The notes under the pieces: generated by a model | The model's database searches: none | What the model was told of the DNA's origin: nothing | The model's input: only the letters and a program-made list of their open reading frames with translations | Translations under genes and position numbers: made by a program | NCBI RefSeq assembly: GCF_001021505.1 | Contig: NZ_LDPO01000019.1 | Location: 28,969-92,968, forward strand | Source of the DNA: Mycolicibacter heraklionensis | GTDB lineage: Bacteria > Actinomycetota > Actinomycetes > Mycobacteriales > Mycobacteriaceae | Reading direction: 5' to 3' | DNA length: 64,000 nucleotides | Shown: positions 8,557 to 21,800 of the stretch, in pieces | Position numbering within the stretch: position 1 is the first letter of the stretch | Layout: every line of letters starts with the position of its first letter

Positions 8557-10352
8557 GACATGTCCTCCTTCGACTCGCATGGCTCGCACAGCTGAAACCA
8601 GTAGAAGCCGTGCCCGGGCAGCGTGAGCAGGTATGGGAGTTTTCCGATTCGGGGAAATTCCACGGACCCGGTGAGTTCCACCGGCGTATGGCCGTCCCAG
8701 TGCTGCAGATTCAATTCGATCGGCTGCGGAAACCGGGACAGGTTGTTGACGCACAAGACGGTGTTCCCCTCGTCGCCCGAGATCTCCCGCACGTAAGCCA
8801 GCACTGACGGATTGGACCCTCCCAATTCCCGGAACCCGCCAAGGGCGAAAGCCTCATAACGGCGCCGGATGGCGAGCATGGTGCGGGTCCAGTTGAGCAA
8901 CGACGTCGAGGTGTCGCGTTGCGATTCGACGTTGACCGACTGATGGCCGTAGACCGCGTCTTGAATGGGCGGCAAATAGAGGCGACCGGGGTTCGCGGTC
9001 GAGAAACCGGCATTGCGGTCGGGTGTCCACTGCATCGGGGTGCGCACCGCGTCCCGGTCGCCCAGCCAGATGATGTCCCCCATGCCTATCTCGTCACCGT
9101 AGTAGAGGATCGGGGAGCCGGGCAACGACAGCAACAGGGCGGTGAACAGCTCGATCTGGTTGCGGTCTTTGTCCAGCAGTGGAGCCAGCCGGCGCCGGAT
9201 CCCCACATTCGCCTTCATCCGCGGGTCTTTCGCGTATTCGGCGTACATATAGTCGCGCTCGTCGTCGGTGACCATCTCCAAGGTCAACTCGTCATGGTTG
9301 CGCAGGAAGATTCCCCACTGCGCCAGATGCGGGATCGGCGGAGTCTGCGCCATGATCTCTGAAATCGGGAAGCGTGACTCGCGGCGCACCGCCATGAAAA
9401 TGCGTGGCATCAGCGGGAAGTGGAATGCCATGTGGCATTCGTCGCCGCCGGTGTCGGGATCGCCGAAATATTCGACCACGTCGGTGGGCCATTGATTGGC
9501 CTCGGCCAGCAGCACCGCGCCGGGGAACTCGTCGTCGACAACCTTGCGGCAGCGTTTCAGGAAATCATGTGTCTCGGGCAGGTTTTCGCAATTGGTTCCC
9601 TCTCTCTCGAACAGGTACGGCACCGCGTCCAAACGAAAACCGTCGATGCCGAGGTTCAGCCAGAACCGCAGCACGTCGATCATGGCCTCCTGCACCGCCG
9701 GGTTGTCGTAGTTCAGGTCGGGCTGGTGGGAGAAGAACCGGTGCCAATAGAACTGGCGGCGAACCGGGTCAAAGGTCCAGTTGGACTCTTCGGTGTCGAC
9801 GAAGATGATCCGTGCGTCGGCGTACCGCTCGCTGGTGTCGCTCCACACGTAGTAGTCGCCGTGCGGGCCGTCCGGGTCCTGGCGCGACTGTTGAAACCAC
9901 GGATGGCTGTCGGAGGTGTGGTTCATCACCAGGTCGGTGATGACCCGGATGCCCCGTCGGTGCGCAGCGTCGAGCAGTTCGACGAAGTCATCGACGGTGC
10001 CGAACTCCGGCAAAACCTTGTAGAAGTCCCGGATGTCGTAGCCGCCGTCGCGCAGCGGCGAGTCGTAGAACGGCGGCAGCCACAGGCAGTCGACGCCGAG
10101 CCACTGCAGGTAGTCCAGCTGCTCGGTCAGGCCGCGCAGGTCACCGATGCCGTCGCCGTTGGAGTCGTAGAACGCCCGGACCAGCACCTCGTAGAACACC
10201 GCACGTTTGAACCAGACGGGGTCCGCAGGCAGTGCCGCGGCATCGCCGAAGTCGTCTGCGCTCGGGTGCTCGACGATGCCGTCCTCGACATGGCTACCCG
10301 ATGCGGGGTCTGGTGGGTCCTGACCAAATTCGTGGTGAGCGTCGATGGCCAT
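8553..10352 (-). CDS. treS: TreS, trehalose synthase (maltose-trehalose mutase)
   Basis: A 599-residue GH13 enzyme interconverting trehalose and maltose. It has GIDGFRLDAVPYLFE (nucleophile), GAVLLAEANQWP (acid) and IFLRNHDELTLEM, plus the TreS-typical PVWFKRAVFYEVLVRAFYD start of the barrel. Length agrees with M. tuberculosis TreS (601). The translational overlap with mak reflects the known TreS-Mak complex that passes maltose to the kinase. malQ ends 30 nt upstream, so malQ-treS-mak is probably one transcript. No internal defects seen. Confidence 0.95.
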   Translation of the reverse strand: MAIDAHHEFGQDPPDPASGSHVEDGIVEHPSADDFGDAAALPADPVWFKRAVFYEVLVRAFYDSNGDGIGDLRGLTEQLDYLQWLGVDCLWLPPFYDSPLRDGGYDIRDFYKVLPEFGTVDDFVELLDAAHRRGIRVITDLVMNHTSDSHPWFQQSRQDPDGPHGDYYVWSDTSERYADARIIFVDTEESNWTFDPVRRQFYWHRFFSHQPDLNYDNPAVQEAMIDVLRFWLNLGIDGFRLDAVPYLFEREGTNCENLPETHDFLKRCRKVVDDEFPGAVLLAEANQWPTDVVEYFGDPDTGGDECHMAFHFPLMPRIFMAVRRESRFPISEIMAQTPPIPHLAQWGIFLRNHDELTLEMVTDDERDYMYAEYAKDPRMKANVGIRRRLAPLLDKDRNQIELFTALLLSLPGSPILYYGDEIGMGDIIWLGDRDAVRTPMQWTPDRNAGFSTANPGRLYLPPIQDAVYGHQSVNVESQRDTSTSLLNWTRTMLAIRRRYEAFALGGFRELGGSNPSVLAYVREISGDEGNTVLCVNNLSRFPQPIELNLQHWDGHTPVELTGSVEFPRIGKLPYLLTLPGHGFYWFQLCEPCESKEDMS

Positions 10353-10382
10353 ATCTCGACTTGTACCCCATTCCGCACGTGA

Positions 10383-12383
10383 TTACCTGCCGGATGTTTC
10401 GTGACCTTCGTCGGGCGAGAACAACGCCGCGATGCGGGCGATCCTCGGGTCGGCTTGCAGCTGCTCAAGAGGTTGGGGCAGCGGCAGCCGCCAGTTCGGG
10501 TATTGGTCGACGGTGCCGGGCAGGTTGGGCTGACACGGCTCGGCCAGCACGTCGTAAGGGGAGACCAGCTTCAGCCGGCTCGGGGTGGCCGCCAGAAATC
10601 GGTGCAGGGCGTCGATGATCGTCTGCTCATCCGGCGCCCCGGTGTCCTCGGGCCCCAGCAGCCCTTCGGAACGCAGCAGCGCGAGCCACTCGGCGCGTTC
10701 TTTGTCGGCGGCGGCCTGCGCGGCCGCCACGTCGTCGAGCAGCCCCCGGGTGGCGCGTGCCCGCACATGCTCGGCGCGGAAGAACCCGGCCGCGGTGGGC
10801 AGGTCGTGGGTGGAAATGCTGGCGGCCACCCGCGATGGCCACTTCGCCGGCGGAAGCAACGGCTGGCCGGGGGTCGACTCATCGCGGGTGAACCAGGAGA
10901 CCGCGCAGCCCAGCATTCCGTTGTCGGCCAGTGCCCGGGTGACTTCCGGTTCGACGGTTCCCAGGTCCTCGCCGATGACGACCGCGTTGGCGCGATGCGC
11001 CTCCAGCGCCAGAACCGCGAGCATGACGTCGGCGTCGTAGTGCACGTAGGTACCGCGATCGGGGCTCTCACCGGGTGGGATCCACCACAGCCGCCACAAG
11101 CCGGCGACGTGGTCGATGCGCACACCATCCGCGTGGGCCAGCACGGCCCGCAGCATGTCGCGGACCGCGGTGTAGCCGGTGGCCGCCAAGCGGTCCGGCC
11201 GCCAGGGCGGTAGCCGCCAGTCCTGGCCCCGGGGGCTGAAGGTGTCCGGAGGCGCACCGACACTGGCCTGCACGGCCAGCACGTCGGCCAGGGCCCAGGC
11301 ATCGGCGCCATCGCCGTCGACGCCGACTGCCAGGTCATGCAGCACCCCCAGCGCCATGCCGGAGTCTTTGGCGGCGGCCTGGACCGCCAGCAGCTGCTCC
11401 GCGCAGCGCTGCTGCACCCAGGCATGGAACGCGACCCGCGGCGCGAGCTCTCGGCGCGCCGCCGCCACCGCGGATCCGGTTGCGTCGCGCAGCGGCGCCG
11501 GCCAACTCGACCACCGCCCGCCATGTCGTTCAGCCAGCGCGCAGTAGGTCGCCCAGTCGCGCAACGCCCTGTTCTCCGACGACTCGTCAACGGGGCAGGG
11601 GCGACCCTCGGCACGCCAGAGCAACTCCAGGGCCGCGCGTTTGGCCGCCCAGACCAGGTCGTAGTCGATTCGCGCGGTGTCCGCAGCCACCCGTAGCGCG
11701 TCGACTTCCGCCCGGGTGTCCGGATCGGCGCGGTGGTAGGCGGCGAGGTCGACGATGCTCAGTGCCAGCGGGTTGGCAAACCGCCGGCTCGACGGCGTAT
11801 ACGGCGACGGCTGCACCGGATGCGTCGGACCCGGCGCGTGCAGCGGATTGAGCAGGACCGCACCGGCGCCGTGTTCGGTGGCAGTCCAGGCCACCCAATC
11901 CCGCAGGTCTGACAGGTCGCCGATGCCCCAGGAGCGCGCGGACCGCAACGCGTACAACTGCAGCATCCATCCCCACGTGGCCGGCGCCTGCGGCACCCGG
12001 GCGGGAGCCGCCACCAGCGTGACTTCCTGGCCATTGCGCAGCTGAAGTCGGTACCAGCCCGCAGCCAGCTCGGCGGGCAGTTCATCGCGCACCACCGTGC
12101 GCTCGCCGTCCTCGCTCAGCACCGCGGTGGCCCCCGGGAACGACAGGGGCAGTCCGGTCACCCGGACGGCGGCCGTGGGTGGCGCCGCACCCGCACGCCG
12201 GCGTTCGTTCAGCCTGGCCAACTCACGACGACGGTCGGCTTCGTTGCCGGCCTCGACTTCGAGCAGCCGAAGCACCCGGACCACGACGTCGGTGTCGACC
12301 TGCACCAACTCGCGCCGTTCGTTGCGGTAGGCGGTCGCCACGCCGTGTGCCGTTGCCAGCCGGCGCAGGTCATCAGCCACCAC
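10383..12383 (-). CDS. malQ: MalQ, 4-alpha-glucanotransferase
   Basis: A 666-residue GH77 enzyme that transfers alpha-1,4-glucan segments between maltodextrins. Signatures: LHAPGPTHPVQPSPYTPSSR (substrate-binding 'SPY' loop), DGVRIDHVAGLWRLWWIP (nucleophile Asp), VVIGEDLGTVEP (acid Glu) and ASISTHDLPT. The N-terminal domain (about 1-130) is the extra beta-rich region of actinobacterial MalQ. The protein is slightly shorter than the M. tuberculosis enzyme. Start GTG 12383, or the next GTG in frame; neither has a strong ribosome-binding site. First gene of the malQ-treS-mak operon; 138 nt separate it from divergent glgX. Confidence 0.92.
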   Translation of the reverse strand: MVADDLRRLATAHGVATAYRNERRELVQVDTDVVVRVLRLLEVEAGNEADRRRELARLNERRRAGAAPPTAAVRVTGLPLSFPGATAVLSEDGERTVVRDELPAELAAGWYRLQLRNGQEVTLVAAPARVPQAPATWGWMLQLYALRSARSWGIGDLSDLRDWVAWTATEHGAGAVLLNPLHAPGPTHPVQPSPYTPSSRRFANPLALSIVDLAAYHRADPDTRAEVDALRVAADTARIDYDLVWAAKRAALELLWRAEGRPCPVDESSENRALRDWATYCALAERHGGRWSSWPAPLRDATGSAVAAARRELAPRVAFHAWVQQRCAEQLLAVQAAAKDSGMALGVLHDLAVGVDGDGADAWALADVLAVQASVGAPPDTFSPRGQDWRLPPWRPDRLAATGYTAVRDMLRAVLAHADGVRIDHVAGLWRLWWIPPGESPDRGTYVHYDADVMLAVLALEAHRANAVVIGEDLGTVEPEVTRALADNGMLGCAVSWFTRDESTPGQPLLPPAKWPSRVAASISTHDLPTAAGFFRAEHVRARATRGLLDDVAAAQAAADKERAEWLALLRSEGLLGPEDTGAPDEQTIIDALHRFLAATPSRLKLVSPYDVLAEPCQPNLPGTVDQYPNWRLPLPQPLEQLQADPRIARIAALFSPDEGHETSGR

Positions 12384-12521
12384 GACAACGTCTATACCCG
12401 CGTCGGGGGCGTTTCAACAACGGCCACCGTAATGTCGTAGGCGGCCATAGTTTGACCGTCCGGCAGGCGGGTAGCCAGCACCGGCAAAGGTGCGTGGAAT
12501 CGAAAGTCCTGACGAGGTTGG

Positions 12522-14666
<2,145 letters not shown>

Positions 14667-14669
14667 GGA

Positions 14670-16967
14670 ATGGCCCTCCCGGTGCTGTCCACATATCGGT
14701 TACAGCTGCGGGGCGCGGAAAGCGGCTTCGCGTTCACCTTCGCCGACGCCGAGGAACTGCTCGACTACTTCGACGCACTCGGCGTTTCGCACCTCTATCT
14801 CTCACCCGTGCTGACCGCGGTACGCGGATCGACCCACGGTTACGACGTGGTTGATCCCACCACGGTGTCTGCCGAACTGGGTGGCGCCGAGGGTTTGGCG
14901 CGGCTGTCGGCGGCCGCGCGCGCACGCGGAATGGGTCTGGTCATCGACATCGTGCCCAACCATGTCGGGGTGGCCAGACCGGAGCAGAACCCGTGGTGGT
15001 GGGATGTGCTCAAGCATGGCCGGGCATCGCGATACGCCGCATACTTCGACATCGATTGGGAACTCGGTGACGGCCGAATCATTCTGCCGGTACTGGGATC
15101 TGACCACGATGTCGCTGACCTGGCGGTCGACGGCGACACACTGCGGCTGGGTGATCTGGTGTTTCCGATCTCGCCCGGAACCGGCAGCGGCAGCGGCGCC
15201 CAAGTCCACGATCGCCAGCACTATCGGTTGGTCGGCTGGCGCAACGGTATCTGCGGATACCGCCGCTTCTTTTCGATCACATCGCTGGCCGGCCTGCGCC
15301 AAGAGGATCGGACCGTTTTCGAGGCCTGGCACGCCGAGCCGGCCCGCTGGTTCGACGCCCGGCTGGTCGACGGCGTGCGGGTCGATCACCCGGACGGGCT
15401 GTCGGATCCGCAGGGATATCTGGAGCGGCTGCGCGCGCTGATCGGGCCTGACGCCTGGATCGTCGTCGAAAAGATTCTGGCCGTTGATGAGTCGCTCGAA
15501 CCGAGCCTCCCGGTAGCCGGCTCGACCGGTTACGACGCCCTGCGGGAGATCGGCGGGCTGTTCATCGACCCCACTGGCGAGCCGGCGTTGACCGAGCTGT
15601 TCGAAACCACCGGGGTCGACTATCGCGCGATGCCGGTCCTGCTGGCCGAACAGAAGGAGAGCGCGGCTGCCGAGACGTTGGGCAGCGAGCTGGCGCGACT
15701 GTGCCGCTGTGTGGTGAGCGCTACCGGCGCCGAACATCCGCTGTTGCCCGATGCCGTCGTGGCTCTGCTCGGTCAGGTCGGTGTCTATCGCAGCGACTAT
15801 CCCGGCTTGGCCGCGATACTGCCGGTGGCGCTGGCGCAAACTCACGCCGAGCGGCCGGAACTCGACGAGCCGCTTGAGCTGGTCGCGGCTGCGATCGCCG
15901 ACGACGGCGAAGCCGCGGTGCGGTTGCAACAGCTGTGCGGGGCGGTGACCGCCAAGGCAACCGAAGACTGCCTGTTCTACCGGGACGCAAGGCTGGTGTC
16001 GCTCAACGAGGTCGGCGGCAATCCGCGGTATTTCGGTGTGGGATCGGCGGAGTTTCATCACCGGGCCGCCACCAGGGCACGGCACTGGCCGCACACCATG
16101 ACCACGCTGTCCACCCACGACACCAAACGCGGCGAGGATGTACGGGCGCGTATCGGCGTGTTGTCGCAGGTGCCGTCGTTGTGGGCGGAGTTCGTCGCCC
16201 GTTGGGAATCCAGGGCGCCGTCACCCGACCTGGCTACCGGACTTTTCCTGTGGCAGAACATTTTCGGTGTCTGGCCACTCGACGGTCGGGTGACCACCAC
16301 GCTGCGGGAGCGACTGCACGCCTATGCCGAAAAGGCGGCTCGCGAAGCGGACCGGCGGACATCGTGGCACGACCCCGACACAGAGTTCGAGAGCGCACTG
16401 CATCGTTGGCTCGACGACATCCTGGATGGGCCTATCGCGCAAGAACTGACGGAGCTCGTCGCCGAACTCGCACCGCACATCGACAGCGACATCCTGGGTC
16501 AGAAACTGGTGGCCCTGACCGTCCCCGGCATCCCGGACGTCTACCAGGGCACTGAACTGTGCGACGACAGCTTGGTCGACCCGGACAACCGGCGGCCTGT
16601 CGACTACGGCGCGCGCCGTGAAGCGCTCACCTCTTTGCGCCACCCGAAGATGGCAGTGGTCGCTACCGCGTTGCAGATGCGACGAGCCCGGCCCGCCACC
16701 TTCCTGCACGGTGGTTACCGCCCGGTGCTGGCGTCCGGTCCGGCGTCGGAACATGTCGTGGCGTTTCGCCGCGGCGATGACGTCGTGGTGGCGGTCAGCC
16801 GGTGGACGGTGCGCCTGCAGGGCACCGGATGGCGCGATACCGCCGTCGCACTGCCGCCGGGCACCTGGTCCGACGCGCTCTCCGGCGTCAGGCACAGTGG
16901 ACCGGTGCCGGCTGTCGAGTTGTTCGCCGAACTACCGGTTGCGCTGCTGGAGCGTATCGATGACTGA
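14670..16967 (+). CDS. treY: TreY, maltooligosyltrehalose synthase
   Basis: A 765-residue GH13 enzyme that isomerises the reducing-end linkage of maltodextrin to a trehalose unit. The N-terminus has VLSTYRLQLRG and YLSPVLTAVRGSTHGYDVVD, hallmarks of TreY. Catalytic signatures are VDGVRVDHPDGLSDP, WIVVEKILAVDE and TMTTLSTHDTKRGED. ATG 14670 is 3 nt after the glgX stop; the 3' end overlaps treZ by 8 nt, so the three genes are translationally coupled. Length is normal. Confidence 0.95.
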   Translation: MALPVLSTYRLQLRGAESGFAFTFADAEELLDYFDALGVSHLYLSPVLTAVRGSTHGYDVVDPTTVSAELGGAEGLARLSAAARARGMGLVIDIVPNHVGVARPEQNPWWWDVLKHGRASRYAAYFDIDWELGDGRIILPVLGSDHDVADLAVDGDTLRLGDLVFPISPGTGSGSGAQVHDRQHYRLVGWRNGICGYRRFFSITSLAGLRQEDRTVFEAWHAEPARWFDARLVDGVRVDHPDGLSDPQGYLERLRALIGPDAWIVVEKILAVDESLEPSLPVAGSTGYDALREIGGLFIDPTGEPALTELFETTGVDYRAMPVLLAEQKESAAAETLGSELARLCRCVVSATGAEHPLLPDAVVALLGQVGVYRSDYPGLAAILPVALAQTHAERPELDEPLELVAAAIADDGEAAVRLQQLCGAVTAKATEDCLFYRDARLVSLNEVGGNPRYFGVGSAEFHHRAATRARHWPHTMTTLSTHDTKRGEDVRARIGVLSQVPSLWAEFVARWESRAPSPDLATGLFLWQNIFGVWPLDGRVTTTLRERLHAYAEKAAREADRRTSWHDPDTEFESALHRWLDDILDGPIAQELTELVAELAPHIDSDILGQKLVALTVPGIPDVYQGTELCDDSLVDPDNRRPVDYGARREALTSLRHPKMAVVATALQMRRARPATFLHGGYRPVLASGPASEHVVAFRRGDDVVVAVSRWTVRLQGTGWRDTAVALPPGTWSDALSGVRHSGPVPAVELFAELPVALLERIDD

Positions 16968-18702
16968 CTTCGCCGTCTGGGCGCCAACGCCGGCAGTCGT
17001 CGCCCTCGACGTCGAGGGGGTGGCGCACCCGATGGCCCGTTCGGGTGGTGGGTGGTGGCGGACAACGCTCGACGTGGCGCCTGATGCCCGCTACGGGTAT
17101 CTGCTCGACGACGACCCGCAGGTGCTGCCGGATCCGAGGTCGGCCCGCCAGCCCGAGGGCGTGCACGCGCGTTCGGCGGTGTGGGACGAGGGCAGCCTGA
17201 CTTGGACCGACGACGACTGGGCAGGGCGGCCGGTCGAAGGCGCGGTGATCTATGAACTGCACGTCGGCACATTCACTCCTGCGGGCACCTTCGATTCCGC
17301 CATCGAGAAGCTGGATCACCTGGTCGACTTGGGTGTCGATTTTGTGGAGCTGATGCCGGTCAATGCCTTCTCCGGTCCGCACGGCTGGGGGTACGACGGC
17401 GTGCTGTGGTACGCGGTGCATGAGCCCTATGGCGGCCCGAATGGGTTGGCGCGCTTTGTCGATGCCTGCCACAACCGCGGCCTGGGGGTGCTGGTCGACG
17501 CCGTGTTCAACCACCTCGGCCCGTCCGGGAATTATCTTCCGCGCTTCGGACCGTATCTGTCGGAGGCACGTAACCCGTGGGGCAATGCCGTCAACATCGA
17601 CGGCGCCGACTCCGACGAAGTGCGCCGCTACATCATCGACTGTGCGCTGCGCTGGATGCGTGTCTTCCATGTCGACGGCCTACGGCTGGATGCCGTGCAT
17701 GCGCTGGTGGACACCACCGCGATCAATATTCTCGAGGAGCTGGCTGCCGAAACCGACACGCTCGCTGCGCAGTTGGGCCGGCCGCTGTCGCTCATCGCGG
17801 AAAGCGACCGCAACGACCCACGGACCATCGCCCGTCGCGAAGACGGTGGCTACGGGATGACCGCGCAATGGGACGACGACATCCACCACGCCATCCACAC
17901 CGCGGTATCCGGTGAGCGGCAAGGCTATTACGCCGACTTCGGCAGCATGGCCACCTTGGCGACCACGTTGCGTAACGGCTTTTTCCATGCGGCCACCTAT
18001 TCGTCGTTTCGCCGCCGGCGCCACGGTCGTCCGCTGCCGATCTCGCAGATTCCGGCGACCCGCTTGTTGGCCTACACGTGCACCCACGATCAGGTCGGCA
18101 ACCGAGCGCTCGGCGACCGACCCTCGCAGAACCTGACCGCCGGACAGCTCGCGATAAAGGCCGCACTGGTACTGCTCTCGCCCTACACCGCAATGCTTTT
18201 CATGGGCGAGGAATGGGGCGCACTCACCCCGTTTCAGTTCTTCAGTTCGCACGAGGATCCGCAGGTGGCGCGCGCCACCGCCGAAGGCCGCAAGGCCGAG
18301 TTCGCCGAGCACGGCTGGAACGCCGACGAGATCCCGGACCCGCAGGACCCCGAAACCTTCCAGCGGTCCAAGCTGGCCTGGGGCGAGCTCGCGGAGCAAC
18401 GCCACCGAGAGCTGCTGGGCGTCTACCAGGCGCTGATCGGGCTGCGCGCTGAAATCGGTCCGGCCGGGCCGTGGTTGAGCCAACTCACGATCGACTACGA
18501 CGAGGACGCGCGCTGGTTCGCCATGCGCCGCGGTCCGCTTCTGCTGGTCTGCAACCTCAGCGAGACCGCGGCGAGCGTGCCGTTCGACGGCGAGCCGGTG
18601 CTGGCCTGGGGAACACCACGGGTTGACACCGACACCACACTGTTACCGGGACATTCGTTCGCGGTCCTACGCCAGGCTCAGGAGTCCTTGGCCGGGGAGT
18701 GA
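16960..18702 (+). CDS. treZ: TreZ, maltooligosyltrehalose trehalohydrolase
   Basis: A 580-residue GH13 enzyme that releases trehalose from the TreY product. It starts MTDFAVWAPTPAVVALDVEG (CBM48-like domain) and has VDGLRLDAVHALVD, LSLIAESDRNDP and YTCTHDQVGNRALGDRPS with the catalytic acids. The frame is open upstream to 16618, inside treY, but ATG 16960 overlaps the treY stop by 8 nt and gives exactly the length of M. tuberculosis TreZ. Completes the OtsAB-independent TreXYZ route from glycogen to trehalose. Confidence 0.95.
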   Translation: MTDFAVWAPTPAVVALDVEGVAHPMARSGGGWWRTTLDVAPDARYGYLLDDDPQVLPDPRSARQPEGVHARSAVWDEGSLTWTDDDWAGRPVEGAVIYELHVGTFTPAGTFDSAIEKLDHLVDLGVDFVELMPVNAFSGPHGWGYDGVLWYAVHEPYGGPNGLARFVDACHNRGLGVLVDAVFNHLGPSGNYLPRFGPYLSEARNPWGNAVNIDGADSDEVRRYIIDCALRWMRVFHVDGLRLDAVHALVDTTAINILEELAAETDTLAAQLGRPLSLIAESDRNDPRTIARREDGGYGMTAQWDDDIHHAIHTAVSGERQGYYADFGSMATLATTLRNGFFHAATYSSFRRRRHGRPLPISQIPATRLLAYTCTHDQVGNRALGDRPSQNLTAGQLAIKAALVLLSPYTAMLFMGEEWGALTPFQFFSSHEDPQVARATAEGRKAEFAEHGWNADEIPDPQDPETFQRSKLAWGELAEQRHRELLGVYQALIGLRAEIGPAGPWLSQLTIDYDEDARWFAMRRGPLLLVCNLSETAASVPFDGEPVLAWGTPRVDTDTTLLPGHSFAVLRQAQESLAGE

Positions 18703-18857
18703 TTCGCGCAACACCGGTCCGCGATTGCAGTCGGCGTCACCCATGGTCAGCAACCCTGCAGGAATATCGCAACCCGTGGTAATGGTCCCGAAATGATCTT
18801 GAAACCTGCGCGCGGCAGGGTGACGGCAAGGCCCGCAACCGCAGGAGGTGACCTTCC

Positions 18858-21800
18858 GTGCCCGCGCAAGACGACTCCCAGCGTGCAGAGGCCGTCACCA
18901 CCCTGTGCGCCTACTGCGGGGTCGGCTGCGGCATGGTGCTGCAGGTCGAGACCGATGCGGCCACCGGACGCCGGCGGGTGGCCAAATCTGCCGGCGACAA
19001 GTCCCACCCGACCAACTTCGGCCGGTTGTGCACCAAGGGAGCCACCACCGCGGATCTGCTCGCCGCGCCGGGCCGGATGGAGTCGGCATTCGTGCGGCCC
19101 GGACGCGACGAGCCCGCCGAGCCGACCGATGCCGGTGCCGCCATCACGCACTGCGCCGCCCGGCTGCGGGCGATCATCAACGAGCACGGACCCGACGCCG
19201 TAGCGCTCTACGTCTCCGGCCAGATGTCGCTGGAGGCCCAGTACCTGGCGAACAAGCTCGCCAAGGGCTTCATCGGCACCAACCAGATCGAGTCCAACTC
19301 GCGGCTGTGTATGGCCAGCGCAGGCAGCGGTTACAAGCAGTCACTCGGCGCCGACGGACCGCCCGGCTCCTACCAGGACTTCGATCACGCCGACGTGTTC
19401 TTCGTCATCGGCGCCAATATGGCCGACTGCCACCCGATTCTGTTCCTGCGGATGATGGACCGGGTCAAGGCCGGTGCCAAGCTGATCGTCGTCGACCCGC
19501 GCCGCAGTGCCACCGCGGAGAAAGCCGACCTGTTCTTACAGATCGCGCCCGGAACCGATCTGGCGCTGCTCAACGGGCTGCTGCATCTGATCGTCGCAAA
19601 CGGTCACACCGACGAGGAGTTCATCGCCGAGTACACCCAGGGCTGGGACGTCATGCCCAGCTTCCTCGAACAATTCACGCCGGAGGCGGTGGCCGAGCTC
19701 ACCGGAATCCCCGAGGCCGACATCCGCACCGCCGCAGCGTGGATCGGCGAGGCGGGCAACTGGATGAGCTGCTGGACAATGGGGCTCAACCAGAGCACCC
19801 ACGGAACCTGGAACACCAACGCCATCTGCAACCTGCACCTGGCCACCGGCGCCATCTGCAAGACCGGCAGCGGGCCGTTCTCTCTGACCGGCCAGCCCAA
19901 TGCGATGGGTGGCCGGGAAATGGGTTACATGGGCCCGGGGCTGCCCGGCCAGCGCAGCGTCGTCTCTGCCGACGACCGTGAATTCGTCGAGGACATCTGG
20001 GGTGTTCCGCGTGGCTCGCTGCGCACCGAGGTGGGTGCCGGCACCATCGACATGTTCTCTCGGATGGCCGATGGCCAGATCAAGGCGTGTTGGATCATCT
20101 GCACCAATCCGGTTGCGACAGTGGCCAATCGCAAGACTGTGCTGGAAGGGCTGGAACGGGCCGAGTTGGTGATCGCCCAGGATGCGTTCGCCGAGACCGA
20201 GACCAACGCCTACGCCGACGTGCTGCTGCCGGCGGCGCTGTGGAGCGAGTGCGACGGGGTGATGGTCAACTCCGAGCGCAATCTCACGCTCTTTCAGCAG
20301 GCGGTCGACCCGGTCGGGCAATCGCTGCCGGACTGGCAGATCATCGCCCGCGTCGCAGCGGAGATGGGATACGCCCAGGCGTTCGACTACTCGAGCGCCA
20401 AGGAGGTGTTCGAAGAGATCAAGCGGTTCCACAATCCGAAGACCGGCTACGACCTGCGCGGCATCAGCTATGAGCGGTTGCGCCAGAACCCGATCCAGTG
20501 GCCTTGCCCGCCGGGGAGCGGCTGCGACCGCCACCCGATCCGTTACCTCAACGACGGGGCCAGTCAGACACAGCTGGTCCGGGAGGACGGCAGTGTGCCG
20601 CGATTGGCGTTCGCGACCGAGTCCGGCCGAGCGGTCTTCTTCGCGCGGCCGCATCTACTGCCCGACGAGATGCCCGATGACGATTATCCGTTCCTGCTCA
20701 ACACCGGACGGCTGCCGCATCAGTGGCACACCATGACCAAGACCGGAAAGGTCGCCAAGCTCAACAAGCTCAACCCGGGCCCGTTCGTGGAGATCCACCC
20801 CGACGACGCCGTCCGGCTGGGCGTCGTCGACGACGACCCGGTGGAGATCGCCTCGCGCCGGGGCCGCGCCGTGCTGCCGGCGGTGGTCACCGACCGGGTG
20901 CGGCCGGGGAACTGCTTCGCACCGTTCCACTGGAATGACGCGTTCGGTGAGTACCTGTCGATCAACGCCGTCACCAATGACGCCGTCGACCCGACCTCGC
21001 AACAGCCGGAGTACAAGGCGTGTGCGGTCACCCTGGTCAAGGTCGCCAAGCAGCCGGCCGACGAGGTCGAAGCGCCACCGGAAGGGGAGGAGAGCTACTT
21101 GTCGAAGGTTGACGCCCTGACCGAGCTGTTCGGGATCGCCGCCGATGTCGAAGCACCGCAATTCGACTCGTCGCAGCGGCGCTATCTGGGCGGACTGGTG
21201 ACGGCGTTGCGCACCGAGGCCGGTCGCAGCGCCGCCGGAGTGCCGACGCTGCCGCTGAGCGCCCCGTTGGATGCCGATGCGCGGATGTGGGTCGACGGTG
21301 TGCTGGCCGGATTGTTCTCGCGCAGCACGCAACCGGGCGCCACCGTGCAACCGGATCCGGCGCTTCCGCAACCGCCGTCGCCGGCGCCGGACGGCGGGGC
21401 GAAGGCCACTCCCGTCGTCGTGCTGTGGGCGTCGCAGACCGGCACCGCCGAGGAAGCCGCGGAAATGTGTGCGGCCAGACTGGGCGAGAGGGGCGTGGCG
21501 GTCACCCTGTACGGCATGGACGACTTCCCGCCGGCCGAGCTGGCGAGCACGCCGGTGCTGTTGCTGGTCACCAGCACCACCGGCGACGGTGATCCGCCGG
21601 ACAACGGCTGCGCCCTGTGGGAGGCGCTGAACGGCCCTGGCGCGCCCCGGTTGCCCGACACCCGCTATGCCGTACTGGCGTTGGGCGACTCCAACTACGA
21701 CGACTTCTGCGGGCACGGGCGCAAACTCGACGGCCGCCTCGCCGAACTCGGCGCGCGCCGCATCGTCGACCGCGTCGACTGCGAGCCCGATTACGGGGCT

